DNA from: Nocardia caishijiensis NBRC 108228
Lineage (GTDB): Bacteria > Actinomycetota > Actinomycetes > Mycobacteriales > Mycobacteriaceae
Direction: 5' to 3'
NCBI RefSeq assembly: GCF_001612825.1
Contig: NZ_BDBE01000038.1
Span: 186,001-250,000 of the forward strand
Length of the DNA stretch: 64,000 bases
Shown: positions 1-8,431 of the stretch, one piece after another
How positions within the stretch are numbered: the stretch's first letter is position 1
Layout: every line of letters starts with the position of its first letter
Notes under the pieces: model-generated
Databases searched by the model: none
Told to the model about the DNA's origin: nothing
What the model saw: only the letters and a program-made list of their open reading frames with translations
Position numbers and translations under genes: made by a program

Positions 1-1
1 G

Positions 2-28
2 GTGATCGAGCAGATCGGCGCGGAGTAG
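2..28 (+). CDS. C-terminal tail of an unidentified gene entering from the left edge
   Basis: The first bases read as an open frame of eight codons ending in TAG at 26–28 (tail VIEQIGAE). It would converge on the small minus-strand gene whose stop begins at 29. Too little is present to identify a family, and the frame could be chance. Confidence 0.25.
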   Translation: MIEQIGAE

Positions 29-379
29 TCACTCCCCCAGTTCGGCGTCGCGGGCCCGCCGCTGCTCGATGCGGCGGCGGGCGTCGAAGTCGCGCATCCG
101 TTGGGGGTAGCCCGTCTTGTTCACGTCGTACACCGGCACCCGCAGGGCGTCGGCGAGGCGACGCGCACCGTGCTCGCCGACGATCCGGCGCGTCCATTCA
201 CCGTCCGCCGCCACCAACACCGCTGTGACATCGGTCACAGTAGTCTTGGGTTCGATGAACGCCTCGACCCCGTGCCGCGTCCGCGCCCACTGCGCGAGCG
301 CGCGCACCTCCGAGGCGCTCTCGCGGGCGACTGACCTGCTCCGGCCCCGCACCCCGCGGAAACGATCCAGCAAACCCAC
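29..379 (-). CDS. Conserved small actinobacterial protein of unknown function next to sucB
   Basis: Predicted 116 aa starting at a GTG (379) preceded by a GAAGG-type ribosome site; an upstream extension in the same frame has unlike, shadow-type composition and was not used. The protein has a basic N-terminus (GLLDRFRG), a central stretch VEAFIEPKTTVTDVTAVLVA that looks like two beta strands, a TRRIV motif and the C-terminal segment VPVYDVNKTGYPQRMRDFDARRR. I recognise it as a type of short conserved protein found near the 2-oxoglutarate/pyruvate E2 gene in Nocardia relatives, sometimes labelled oxidoreductase, but see no catalytic motif that justifies that name. It is divergent from sucB. Confidence 0.72.
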   Translation of the reverse strand: MGLLDRFRGVRGRSRSVARESASEVRALAQWARTRHGVEAFIEPKTTVTDVTAVLVAADGEWTRRIVGEHGARRLADALRVPVYDVNKTGYPQRMRDFDARRRIEQRRARDAELGE

Positions 380-636
380 CGGTCCAGCCCTTCTGCTTTC
401 CGACGGAATTCTGCTCACCGCCGCACATTCCATGGTGCCAGCTCCGCACGGATTGCCGCCCAGCGCCACAGACGCGGCGGGCGAGTGCAAGGATGGTTGC
501 CGGAACAAGAACCAACGATTCCCGGGAGTCCCGCCACACGGTCGGGGTGGACACACGCCGCGACCCGCGGCGCACTGCCCGCCGGGGTCGAAGCACTGTT
601 GTATTACCCGTCGAACAGTCAGAGGAGTCAGAGGAC

Positions 637-2382
637 ATGGCCTTCTCCGTCCAGATGCCGGCTCTTGGTGAGAGCGTCACCGAGGGAACGGTGACCAGGT
701 GGCTGAAGCAGGAAGGAGACACGGTCGAGGTCGACGAACCGCTGCTCGAAGTCTCCACCGACAAAGTCGATACCGAGATCCCGTCGCCCACCGCCGGTGT
801 GCTGTCGAAGATCGTCGCCCAGGAAGACGATGTCGTCGAGGTCGGCGGTGAGCTCGGCGTGATCAGCGACGCCGGTGAGGCGCCCGCTTCCGCCCCCGCG
901 CCCGCCGAGGAATCCGCGCCCGCCGAGGAATCCGTGGCCGCGGAACCTGAACCCGAGCCCGAGCCCGCCGCGCAGGCACCGGCCCCCGAGCCCGCCGCCG
1001 CGCCCGCTCAGGCCGACGCGTCGTCCGGCACCCCCGTGAAGATGCCCGAGCTGGGCGAGTCCGTCACCGAGGGCACCGTCACCCGCTGGCTCAAGGCCGT
1101 CGGCGACGAGGTCGCCGTCGACGAGCCGCTGCTCGAGGTCTCCACCGACAAGGTCGACACCGAGATCCCCTCGCCGGTCGCGGGCACGCTGCTCGAGATC
1201 TCCGCGCAGGAGGACGATGTCGTCGCCGTCGGCGGTCAGCTCGGTGTGATCGGCAGCGGCAAGCCCGCCGCCGCCCCCGCCCCCGCGCCCGCGCCGAAGC
1301 CGGAACCTGAACCCGAGCCGAAGCCCGAGCGCAAACAGGAAGCCGCACCGGCGCCCGCGCCGAAGCCGGAACCCGCTCCCGCGCCGAAACCCGCGCCCGC
1401 CGCCAAGCCCGCGCCCGCCCCGGCCGCGTCGTCCGGCAACGGCAGCACCCCGTACGTGACCCCGCTGGTGCGCAAGCTGGCCGAGGAGAACGGCGTCGAC
1501 CTGTCGGCCCTCACCGGTTCCGGTGTCGGCGGCCGTATCCGCAAGCAGGACGTGCTCGCCGCCGCCGAGGCCAAGAAGGCGCCGGAGCCCGCGCCCGCCG
1601 CCGCGTCGGCCCCCGCCGCGGCCCCGGCCAAGCAGTCGGCGGCTCCGAAGCTGGCCGGTCTCGTCGGTTCCACCCAGAAGGCGAGCCGCATCCGGCAGAT
1701 CACCGCGACCAAGACGCGCGAATCGCTGCAGACCACCGCGCAGCTGACCCAGGTCCACGAGGCCGACGTCACCAAGATCGCGCATCTGCGGCAGCTCGCG
1801 AAGGCCTCGTTCAAGAACCGCGAGGGCGTCAACCTGACGTACCTGCCGTTCTTCGCCAAGGCCGTCGTCGAGGCCCTCGGTGTGCACCCGAACGTGAACG
1901 CCTCCTACAACGAGGACACCAAGGAGATCACCTACCACGCGTCGGTGCACCTGGGTATCGCGGTCGACACCGAGCAGGGTCTGCTCTCGCCGGTCATCCA
2001 CAACGCCAGCGACCTGTCCCTCGCAGGGCTGGCCCGGGCGATCGTCGATATCGCCAACCGCGCCCGCAACGGTGGACTCAAGCCGGACGAGTTGTCGGGT
2101 GGCACCTTCACCATCACCAACATCGGTTCCGAGGGCGCGCTGTTCGACACCCCGATCCTGCTCCCGCCGCAGGCGGGCATGCTCGGTACCGGCGCGATCG
2201 TGAAGCGTCCGGTTGTCGTCACCGACGAGACCGGTGGCGAGTCCATCGGTGTGCGGTCGATGGTGTACCTGCCGCTCACCTACGATCACCGGCTCATCGA
2301 CGGTGCCGACGCGGGTCGCTTCCTCACCACCATCCGGCACCGGTTGGAAGAGGCTGCGTTCGAGGCCGATCTCGGTCTGTAG
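637..2382 (+). CDS. sucB: 2-oxoacid dehydrogenase E2 component (dihydrolipoyl acyltransferase), two lipoyl domains
   Basis: 581 aa from ATG 637, which has an AGAGGAG site upstream and begins exactly at a lipoyl domain; longer in-frame starts add unconserved sequence. Two lipoyl domains with the DKV lipoylation motif (Lys43 and about Lys172) are joined by long Ala/Pro/Glu linkers. A peripheral-subunit-binding domain spans about residues 272–308 (TPLVRKLAEENGVDLSALTG), and a C-terminal catalytic domain from about 345 ends in the active-site motif HRLIDG (His551, Asp555). Known role: cytoplasmic acyl transfer to CoA in the pyruvate and/or 2-oxoglutarate dehydrogenase complex; the mycobacterial orthologue is called DlaT/SucB. 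Because it carries two lipoyl domains it is a direct client of the LipB–LipA pathway encoded 6 kb downstream. A 12-bp gap to the next gene suggests one transcript. Confidence 0.95.
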   Translation: MAFSVQMPALGESVTEGTVTRWLKQEGDTVEVDEPLLEVSTDKVDTEIPSPTAGVLSKIVAQEDDVVEVGGELGVISDAGEAPASAPAPAEESAPAEESVAAEPEPEPEPAAQAPAPEPAAAPAQADASSGTPVKMPELGESVTEGTVTRWLKAVGDEVAVDEPLLEVSTDKVDTEIPSPVAGTLLEISAQEDDVVAVGGQLGVIGSGKPAAAPAPAPAPKPEPEPEPKPERKQEAAPAPAPKPEPAPAPKPAPAAKPAPAPAASSGNGSTPYVTPLVRKLAEENGVDLSALTGSGVGGRIRKQDVLAAAEAKKAPEPAPAAASAPAAAPAKQSAAPKLAGLVGSTQKASRIRQITATKTRESLQTTAQLTQVHEADVTKIAHLRQLAKASFKNREGVNLTYLPFFAKAVVEALGVHPNVNASYNEDTKEITYHASVHLGIAVDTEQGLLSPVIHNASDLSLAGLARAIVDIANRARNGGLKPDELSGGTFTITNIGSEGALFDTPILLPPQAGMLGTGAIVKRPVVVTDETGGESIGVRSMVYLPLTYDHRLIDGADAGRFLTTIRHRLEEAAFEADLGL

Positions 2383-2394
2383 CACGGCGATTCG

Positions 2395-3291
2395 ATGAAG
2401 GTGGTCATCGCCGGTTCGTCCGGTCTGATCGGGACGGCGCTCGTCGCGGCACTGCGCCGCGACGGGCAAGAGGTGTCCCGGCTGGTGCGCCGCGCTCCCG
2501 CGGCACCGGACGAATTCGCGTGGGATCCCGCGCGCGCCCAGCTCGACGAGCGGGCGTTGCGCGGGGCCGACGCGGTGGTGAACCTGTGCGGTGCGAGCAT
2601 CGGTGCGCGCCGCTGGAACGGCGGCTACAAGCAGTTGCTGCGTGACAGCCGGATCACCCCCACCGATGTCCTCGCCACAGCGGTCGCCGCCGCCGGGGTG
2701 CCGACGCTGGTGAACGCCAGCGGCGCACAGTACTACGGCGGCACCACCGGCGACTCGATCGTCGACGAAACCGCGTCGAACGGAACCGGATTCCTCGCGA
2801 CCCTGTGCCGCGACTGGGAGGCGGCCACCGCCCCCGCGGCCGACGCCGGGGTGCGCACGGTGCTCGTGCGCAGCGCGGTAGTGCTGTCCCGCAACGGCGG
2901 GATGCTGTCGATGCTGCACCCGCTGTACTGGCTGGGCCTGGGCGGGCGCCTCGGCAGCGGCCGCCAGTACACACCCTGGATCTCCCTCGACGACGAAGTA
3001 GGCGCCATCCTCTTCGCCCTCACCGACCCCGAACTGTCCGGCCCGGTCAACGCCGTCGGCCCGGCCCCGGTCACCAATGCCGAATTCACCCGCGCGCTCG
3101 GTCGCGCGCTGCACCGCCCCGCTCCGCTCCTCGTGCCCGCGTTCGCGTTGCGAGCGGCGATCGGTGAGCTCGCGGACGAGGCGCTGCTCACCGGCCCGCG
3201 AGCCATTCCCGCCGCGCTGGAGAAGGCGGGCTACACCTTCCAGCATCCGACCATCGGCGCCGCCCTCGCCGCGACCATCGGCCGATCATGA
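2395..3291 (+). CDS. SDR39U1-type NAD(P)-binding epimerase-family protein (TIGR01777)
   Basis: 298 aa. The N-terminal Rossmann motif GSSGLIGTAL (residues 7–16), VNLCGASIG, the substrate-side QYYGG motif and WEAAT are typical of the atypical short-chain dehydrogenase subfamily 39U (TIGR01777, Rv2216-like). Family members bind NAD(P) but their reaction is unknown. The gene lies directly behind sucB, as its orthologue does in mycobacteria, and its stop overlaps the next start (ATGA at 3288), so it is probably co-translated with the GNAT gene. Length is normal for the family. A second, longer paralogue follows at 3916. Confidence 0.9.
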   Translation: MKVVIAGSSGLIGTALVAALRRDGQEVSRLVRRAPAAPDEFAWDPARAQLDERALRGADAVVNLCGASIGARRWNGGYKQLLRDSRITPTDVLATAVAAAGVPTLVNASGAQYYGGTTGDSIVDETASNGTGFLATLCRDWEAATAPAADAGVRTVLVRSAVVLSRNGGMLSMLHPLYWLGLGGRLGSGRQYTPWISLDDEVGAILFALTDPELSGPVNAVGPAPVTNAEFTRALGRALHRPAPLLVPAFALRAAIGELADEALLTGPRAIPAALEKAGYTFQHPTIGAALAATIGRS

Positions 3292-3806
3292 ACGCGCCCA
3301 TGCTGATTCGTGACGCCGACAAAGCCGACCTGCCCGCCGTGCTGGAGATCCACAACGCCAACATCGCGGAATCCACCGCGATCTGGGACACCGATCAGGT
3401 CGATCTGGACGACCGGCTCACCTGGTTCGCCGACCGCACCGCGGCGGGCATGCCGGTGCTGGTCGCCGAAATCGACGGCGCGGTGGCCGGTTACGCGTCC
3501 TACGGCCAGTGGCGACCCAAAACCGGCTACCGCTTCTCCGTCGAGAACTCCGTCTATGTCGGCGAGCGTTTCCAGCGTCGTGGTGTGGCCACCGCTCTGC
3601 TCACCGAATTGATCGTGCGCGCAACCGATTCCGGGCGTGTGCACGCGATGATCGCCGCGATCGAGTCCGGCAACGCCGCGTCGATCGTGCTGCACGAGCG
3701 TTTCGGGTTCCGTGTTGTCGGCGAATTGCCCGAGGTGGGCCACAAATTCGGCCGATGGATGGATCTCACGCTCATGCAGCGTCTGTTCCCCCTCGAACCG
3801 CACTGA
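3288..3806 (+). CDS. GNAT N-acetyltransferase, phosphinothricin/MnaT-like
   Basis: 172 aa. The pattern matches the Pat/Bar/YncA branch of the GNAT superfamily: an N-terminal IRDADKADLPAVLEIHN, a central AGYASYGQWRPKTGYR, the acetyl-CoA motif A region ERFQRRGVATAL (about residues 88–100) and a C-terminal LHERFGFRVVGELPEVGHK. These enzymes acetylate the amino group of phosphinothricin, methionine sulfone or similar amino acids; the substrate here is unknown. The ATG overlaps the stop of the upstream gene by four bases, so it is translationally coupled. Confidence 0.88.
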   Translation: MNAPMLIRDADKADLPAVLEIHNANIAESTAIWDTDQVDLDDRLTWFADRTAAGMPVLVAEIDGAVAGYASYGQWRPKTGYRFSVENSVYVGERFQRRGVATALLTELIVRATDSGRVHAMIAAIESGNAASIVLHERFGFRVVGELPEVGHKFGRWMDLTLMQRLFPLEPH

Positions 3807-3915
3807 GCCGCCGACCTTTTCGCGTCTACTCCACCCCGCGAACCAACGCTACGTCGTCACCGTCATAAACGATGCGTAAACGTTTCAGCTTCCGCTCGCT
3901 GCGGGCTACAGTCGA

Positions 3916-5262
3916 GTGATGGGCATCGATAGTTCGAGCGTCGTCACCGCACCTCGCGCCGAGGTGTTCCGCTGGTTCGAGCGGCCGGGGGCTTTCGCCC
4001 GGCTCGCGCCGCCCTGGCAACCGGTGCGGCTCCTGGCGGAATCCTCGAACCTGGGCAGCGGCGCCGCGGTCCTCGGTCTTCCCGGCGGGTTGCGCTGGAT
4101 CGCCCGGCACGACCCCGCCGCCTACGATCCGCCCGCACGCTTCGCCGACGAGGTCGCCGTCGACGGTGCGGCCTCGGCGCCGCTCGGCCGTCTGCTGCCG
4201 TGGCGGCACACCCACGAGTTCGCCGAGGTGGACGCCGAGCACACCGAGGTGATCGACCGCGTCGACACCCCGATTCCCACCCGCCTGCTCCAACCGATGT
4301 TCGACTACCGCTATCGCCAGCTCGCCGGTGATCTCGCGGCGCATCAGCGCGCTGCCGCAACAGGTTTCGCCGCTCGCACGATCGCGGTCACCGGTGCGTC
4401 CGGGCTGGTCGGCACCGCCTTGTGCGCGTTCCTGTCCACCGGTGGTCACCGGGTGATCCGCCTCGTCCGCCATCGAACCGACGATCCCGGCGAACGCCAC
4501 TGGAATCCCGACGATCCCGCAGCCGACCTGCTGCGGGGCGTCGATGCCGTCGTCCACTTGGCGGGCGCCGGAATCGCGGGTCGTTTCACCGACGAGCACC
4601 GCCACGCGATCGCCGACAGCCGCATCGGCCCCACCCGCGCCCTCGCCGAAACCGCCGCCCGCTGCGGTGTCGCCACCTTCGTCTCCGCCTCCGCCATCGG
4701 CTATTACGGCTACGACCGTGGCGACGAGGTCCTCACCGAGAACTCCACGCGCGGAGACGGTTTCCTCGCCGACGTGGTCGCGGCCTGGGAGGCGGCCACC
4801 GAACCCGCCGCGCACGCGGGCGTCCGCGTGGTCCGCATCCGCACCGGCATCGTCCAATCCCCCGCAGGCGGCACCCTGCGCCTGCTGCGCCCCCTCTTCA
4901 CCGCCGGCCTGGGCGGCCGTATCGGCCCCGGAACCCAGTGGCAGTCCTGGATCGGCATCGACGACCTCCTCGACATCTACCACCGCGCGCTCTGGGACAC
5001 CGGGCTCGTCGGTCCGGTCAACGCGGTCGCCCCGAACCCCGTCCGCAACACCGACTACACCCACACCCTGGCCCACGTCCTCCACCGCCCCGCCCTGCTA
5101 CCCGTCCCCTCCTTCGGCCCCGCCCTACTCCTCGGCCGCCAGGGCGCCCGCGAACTCGCCGAAGCCGGTCAACGAGTCGACCCCACCCGCCTCACCACCG
5201 CCGCCCACCCGTTCCGCACCCCCGACCTCGAACAAACCCTGCGGCACCTGCTCGGCCGCTGA
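3916..5262 (+). CDS. SRPBCC-like domain fused to SDR39U1-type epimerase
   Basis: 448 aa from GTG 3916 (an ATG follows at 3919). Residues 1–150 look like an SRPBCC/START-type ligand-binding domain (APRAEVFRWFERPGAFARLAPPW at the start, MFDYRYRQLAGDL at the end). From residue 156 comes a full TIGR01777-type SDR domain with TGASGLVGTAL, VVHLAGAGIAG and SAIGYYG motifs. It is paralogous to the 298-aa protein at 2395 with an added N-terminal domain, an arrangement known in other bacteria. The reaction is unknown. It is separated from the upstream gene by about 110 bp and converges on the MerR gene. Confidence 0.88.
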   Translation: MMGIDSSSVVTAPRAEVFRWFERPGAFARLAPPWQPVRLLAESSNLGSGAAVLGLPGGLRWIARHDPAAYDPPARFADEVAVDGAASAPLGRLLPWRHTHEFAEVDAEHTEVIDRVDTPIPTRLLQPMFDYRYRQLAGDLAAHQRAAATGFAARTIAVTGASGLVGTALCAFLSTGGHRVIRLVRHRTDDPGERHWNPDDPAADLLRGVDAVVHLAGAGIAGRFTDEHRHAIADSRIGPTRALAETAARCGVATFVSASAIGYYGYDRGDEVLTENSTRGDGFLADVVAAWEAATEPAAHAGVRVVRIRTGIVQSPAGGTLRLLRPLFTAGLGGRIGPGTQWQSWIGIDDLLDIYHRALWDTGLVGPVNAVAPNPVRNTDYTHTLAHVLHRPALLPVPSFGPALLLGRQGARELAEAGQRVDPTRLTTAAHPFRTPDLEQTLRHLLGR

Positions 5263-5280
5263 CCCAGACCGGCCTGGGCG

Positions 5281-6174
5281 TCACTGTCGTCGATTCGCGG
5301 CGGCTTCGGTGTCGGTGAGTCGAGAGGCGTCCGCACCGAGCAGAGCGACCGCCTCGACCAGCCCGTCGACGCGTTGCACCCCGGTCGGCAGCAGCACCTC
5401 CTGCCACCCCGGCCCGCCCACGAACACCCGCGCCCCGGCGGCTACGCCGGCGACGACTGCCGAGGTCAAGGCGGTGGATTCTCGTTGTGACCAGAGCAGC
5501 ACCGAGGTCGGCCCGCCCGGTCGAGCCAGTGCGTCGGCGAGGGCGACGGTCGGCACATCCGCGCCGAGCATGCGCGCGCCCACCCCCTGCTCCGCCAGGG
5601 CGGCGCGCAGCACTTCGAGAGGCAGCGAATGGGTTTCGCCACCCGTGCAGGCCAGCAAAATGGTGTGGTCGGGGCGAGCGGGCGGGGCATGGGTGCGCTG
5701 CATGACAGACGTGATGCACCACGACAGCAGGTGTTCGACATCGATGCAGCCCTCGCCGTCGGTCTGGCGCGCGACGACATCGGCGAAGGCGGGTCTGCAC
5801 AAACCGTCCCAGGTTCCCACGATGCCGACAGCGCGCACATGCGCCTCGAGCAGGGCGATCACCCGACCCGAGTCGAGAGCGAAGGCCGCATCGAGCAGCG
5901 GTAAGCGATCGCCGGGCAGCACAGCGATGCCACGCACGGTGGCGGCGGCACCGGCTGGGCTCGCACCGCCACGAATCAGCGCGAGCATGCGTTCGAGCGC
6001 GGCGATGTCGGCCTCGGTGTAGAGGCGGTGCTTGCCCGGGCGATCCTGCGCGGGACCGATGTCGTAGCGCCGGTTCCAGCTGCGCAGAGTGGCGGTCGGA
6101 ATCCCGAGCCGGTCCGCCACGGCGCGCACCGTGTAACCGGCCGCATCGGAAACAGGGGCTGAACCGGCGGACAT
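5281..6174 (-). CDS. MerR-family regulator with cobalamin-binding-like domain (CarH/LitR-type)
   Basis: 297 aa. Residues 12–75 form a MerR winged helix (YTVRAVADRLGIPTATLRSW, then RRYDIGP and HRLYTEADI). Residues about 85–285 match the architecture of B12-binding MerR proteins: a helical bundle carrying EH at 147–148, then a Rossmann-like domain with GETHSLPL (His182 at the lower-axial-ligand position), LGADVP and GGPGW. CarH and LitR use adenosylcobalamin to sense light and repress carotenoid, photolyase or stress genes. Two departures: the Trp that caps the adenosyl group in CarH (W-x9-EH) appears to be Gln137, and the usual Gly of ExHxxG is Pro. Ligand binding is therefore inferred only. 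The gene is divergent from the lipocalin–photolyase operon, its most likely target. Confidence 0.82.
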   Translation of the reverse strand: MSAGSAPVSDAAGYTVRAVADRLGIPTATLRSWNRRYDIGPAQDRPGKHRLYTEADIAALERMLALIRGGASPAGAAATVRGIAVLPGDRLPLLDAAFALDSGRVIALLEAHVRAVGIVGTWDGLCRPAFADVVARQTDGEGCIDVEHLLSWCITSVMQRTHAPPARPDHTILLACTGGETHSLPLEVLRAALAEQGVGARMLGADVPTVALADALARPGGPTSVLLWSQRESTALTSAVVAGVAAGARVFVGGPGWQEVLLPTGVQRVDGLVEAVALLGADASRLTDTEAAANRRQ

Positions 6175-6349
6175 CGCTCCATTCTTGCCGATAACCCGAT
6201 CATCCCGCCTTACCGACGTACCCCGACGCCGCCCACCGGGACCCGCCGCTCACAGAACGCGCTCCCGCGATCGAGTCGCAGAGCGCTCTTTGCTGCCCGT
6301 CGGGCGTCGATATGCCGACGTCGGGCTGCCGGTGGAACCCCACCCGAGG

Positions 6350-6382
6350 ATGCATCGTTTATGCATCGCTTATTGGTAAGCT
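6350..6382 (+). promoter_or_regulatory. Tandem ATGCATCG operator and extended −10 promoter for the lipocalin–photolyase operon
   Basis: ATGCATCG occurs at 6350–6357 and again at 6361–6368, exactly 11 bp apart, with similar 3-base spacers (TTT, CTT). Directly after lies TGGTAAGCT (6374–6382), an extended −10 element. The repeats cover the −35 region. Head-to-tail 11-bp repeats are the known binding mode of CarH-type MerR tetramers, although the sequence differs from described operators. The MerR gene is encoded divergently 180 bp away. Confidence 0.6.
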
Positions 6383-6411
6383 ATCGCTACCGACAATTTC
6401 GAGGAGCCCTT

Positions 6412-7008
6412 GTGCGTATCGCCCTGATGTCCGCGTTCCGCCGTTCGGCGGCGACCGCCCTCGTCGCCTTTGCGGCCAGCGCTGTGTCCTCGGCCACGGC
6501 GGCCGCGGCACCCCCGACTCCCGTTCCCTCCCTCGATCTGGACCGGTACCTCGGCGTCTGGCACCAGCTGGCCGCCGTACCCCAACCGTTCAACCTCGCG
6601 TGCGCGCGGGACACCACCGCCACCTACTCGCTCGACGAGCGAGGCGATGTCGCCGTGCACAACCGCTGTCATACCTGGTCGGGCGGCATCGACGAGATCC
6701 GTGGCACCGCCACCGTCACCGATCCCGCCACGAACGCCCAGCTGAACGTCTCCTTTCCCGGCGTACCCGGCCAGGACGGCGAAACCAACTACATCGTCAC
6801 CGCGCTCGGCCCGGAGTACGCGTGGGCGCTGGTCACTTCGCCGAGCCGCCTGTCCGGTTTCGTCCTGTCCCGCACACCCACCCTCGACACCGCCGCGTGG
6901 GACGACATCCACACCGCGATCGAGGCGGCGGGCCAGAACACCTGCCTGTACCTGACCACCCCGACCACCGGCGGGCGCGCCGACATCGCTCCGCTGTGCA
7001 CCCGATGA
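6412..7008 (+). CDS. Secreted bacterial lipocalin (Blc-like)
   Basis: 198 aa from GTG 6412, chosen because GAGGAG lies five bases upstream; an in-frame ATG at 6361 would sit inside the operator. Residues 1–34 are a signal peptide (basic MSAFRRS, hydrophobic core, AxA-type cleavage near AAAAPP). The lipocalin signature follows: LDLDRYLGVWHQLA with the G-x-W motif, ATYSLDERGDVAVHNRC, and VTALGPEYAWALV. Cys residues about the strands may form disulfides. Blc proteins bind lipids or lysophospholipids at the cell envelope. In several bacteria a lipocalin is part of the light/B12-controlled regulon, which fits its position. Its stop overlaps the photolyase start (ATGA). Confidence 0.85.
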   Translation: MRIALMSAFRRSAATALVAFAASAVSSATAAAAPPTPVPSLDLDRYLGVWHQLAAVPQPFNLACARDTTATYSLDERGDVAVHNRCHTWSGGIDEIRGTATVTDPATNAQLNVSFPGVPGQDGETNYIVTALGPEYAWALVTSPSRLSGFVLSRTPTLDTAAWDDIHTAIEAAGQNTCLYLTTPTTGGRADIAPLCTR

Positions 7009-8348
7009 CCGCCTCGATCGCCCTGTTCACGCGCGACCTGCGCCTGGCCGACAATCCCGTTCTCGACGCCGCCCGCCGGTCCGCCGACACGGTCGTGCCC
7101 CTGTTCGTCATCGACGACGGCATCGTGCCCGACCGCTGCCCACCCAACCGGGCGGCGTTCCTCGCCAGCGCCCTCGCCGAGCTCGACGCGGGCTTGCGCG
7201 AGATCGGCGGACACCTGGTCGTGCGCCGTGGCGATGTCGCGACCGAGGTCGCCCGGGTGGTCGCGGAAACCGGGGCGGAGTCGGTGCACGTGGCCCAGGA
7301 CGTCAGCGCCTTCGCCGCCCGGCGCGAAGAAGCCCTGCGTGCCGCGCTGTCGAACAGTGCCTCCTCATCGCGAGAGACGCCCTGCGCGGTGCACCCGCAC
7401 TCGGCGGTGATCACCGCCGTCGACCCGTCGGCCCTGGCGCCCGCCACCGGTCGCGACTACTACGCCGTGTTCACCCCGTACTTCCGCCGGTGGGTGGACA
7501 CCCATCGACGCCGCCCACTCGGTCGCCCGCACCATCTCGCTGTGCCTGACGTTGCCAGTGCGACACTGCCTTCCGGCACCGATCTCGCGCCGGGAAAACC
7601 CTCCCCGAATTGCCCGACCGGTGGCGAGCGCACCGGTCGGGCGCTGCTGCGCAAGTGGCTGGCCGGTCCGATCGACGACTACGCCGAGCGCAACGACGAC
7701 CTCGCCGCCGACGCCACCTCGCATCTGTCGCCGTACCTGCACTTCGGCTGTCTGTCCCCGGTCGAGGTCGTGCACCGCACCGATCTGTCGACCGACGGCG
7801 GTCACGCCTTCGCCCGTCAGCTCGCGTGGCGCGACTTCCACCATCAACTGCTCGCCGCCCGCCCCGACACCGCCGCCACCAGCCTGCGCCCCGGTCCGTT
7901 CCCCGTGCGTCGTGATCCCCAGGCTGTCACCGCGTGGCAGGAGGGTCGCACCGGATACCCGATCATCGACGCGGCGATGCGTCAGCTCGTCACCGACGGC
8001 TGGATGCCCGGCCGCGCCCGACTCCTCACCGCCTCCTTCTTCACCAAATCCCTGCGGCTGGACTGGCGGATCGGCGCCGCCCATTTCCTGCACTGGCTCG
8101 TCGACGCCGACCTGGCCAACAACCAGCTCAACTGGCAGTGGGCCGCGGGCACCGGAACCGACACCCGCCCGAACCGGGTCCTCAACCCGCTCCGTCAGGC
8201 GGACCGGCACGATCCCGACGGCGCCTATGTCCGCCGCCATCTGCCCGAACTCGCCCACCTCCCGGGCGCGTCCATCCACCGTCCGTGGCGCGCGGACGTG
8301 CCCCACTCCACCTATCCCCCACCGCTGCTCGACGTCGCGGGCATGTGA
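7005..8348 (+). CDS. phr: Deoxyribodipyrimidine photolyase
   Basis: 447 aa from ATG 7005, overlapping the lipocalin stop. The N-terminal antenna domain begins ALFTRDLRLADNPVL, and the C-terminal FAD-binding helical domain contains SPYLHFGCLSPVEV, LAWRDFHHQLL, GRTGYPIIDAAMRQL, RLLTASFFTKSLRLDW and NNQLNWQWAAGTGTD. The length is standard for class I CPD photolyases, which repair UV-induced cyclobutane dimers with blue light through reduced FAD. Location behind a CarH-like MerR regulator suggests light-induced expression. A longer open frame upstream of 7005 is just frame read-through of the lipocalin gene. Confidence 0.95.
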   Translation: MTASIALFTRDLRLADNPVLDAARRSADTVVPLFVIDDGIVPDRCPPNRAAFLASALAELDAGLREIGGHLVVRRGDVATEVARVVAETGAESVHVAQDVSAFAARREEALRAALSNSASSSRETPCAVHPHSAVITAVDPSALAPATGRDYYAVFTPYFRRWVDTHRRRPLGRPHHLAVPDVASATLPSGTDLAPGKPSPNCPTGGERTGRALLRKWLAGPIDDYAERNDDLAADATSHLSPYLHFGCLSPVEVVHRTDLSTDGGHAFARQLAWRDFHHQLLAARPDTAATSLRPGPFPVRRDPQAVTAWQEGRTGYPIIDAAMRQLVTDGWMPGRARLLTASFFTKSLRLDWRIGAAHFLHWLVDADLANNQLNWQWAAGTGTDTRPNRVLNPLRQADRHDPDGAYVRRHLPELAHLPGASIHRPWRADVPHSTYPPPLLDVAGM

Positions 8349-8431
8349 ACCCGGCAACCACCTGGCTGGGGCGACACGGCGGTCGCGACCATCCGTTGGC
8401 GTCGTCGGTCGCCGGGCGTAACGTCAGGATC

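Noticed and set aside
628..3246. Very long open frame antisense to sucB and the SDR gene
   Set aside because: Arg/Gly/Leu-rich low-complexity product and full overlap with two certain genes; an antisense shadow of Ala/Pro-rich coding sequence.
5262..5285. Terminator hairpin between the convergent SDR-fusion and MerR genes
   Set aside because: Only a 5-bp stem (CCCAG/CTGGG) with a bulged extension; too weak to claim.
4544..6022. 492-codon plus-strand frame across the SDR fusion and MerR genes
   Set aside because: Ser/Pro/Ala-rich shadow that overlaps both confirmed genes and has no start site of its own.
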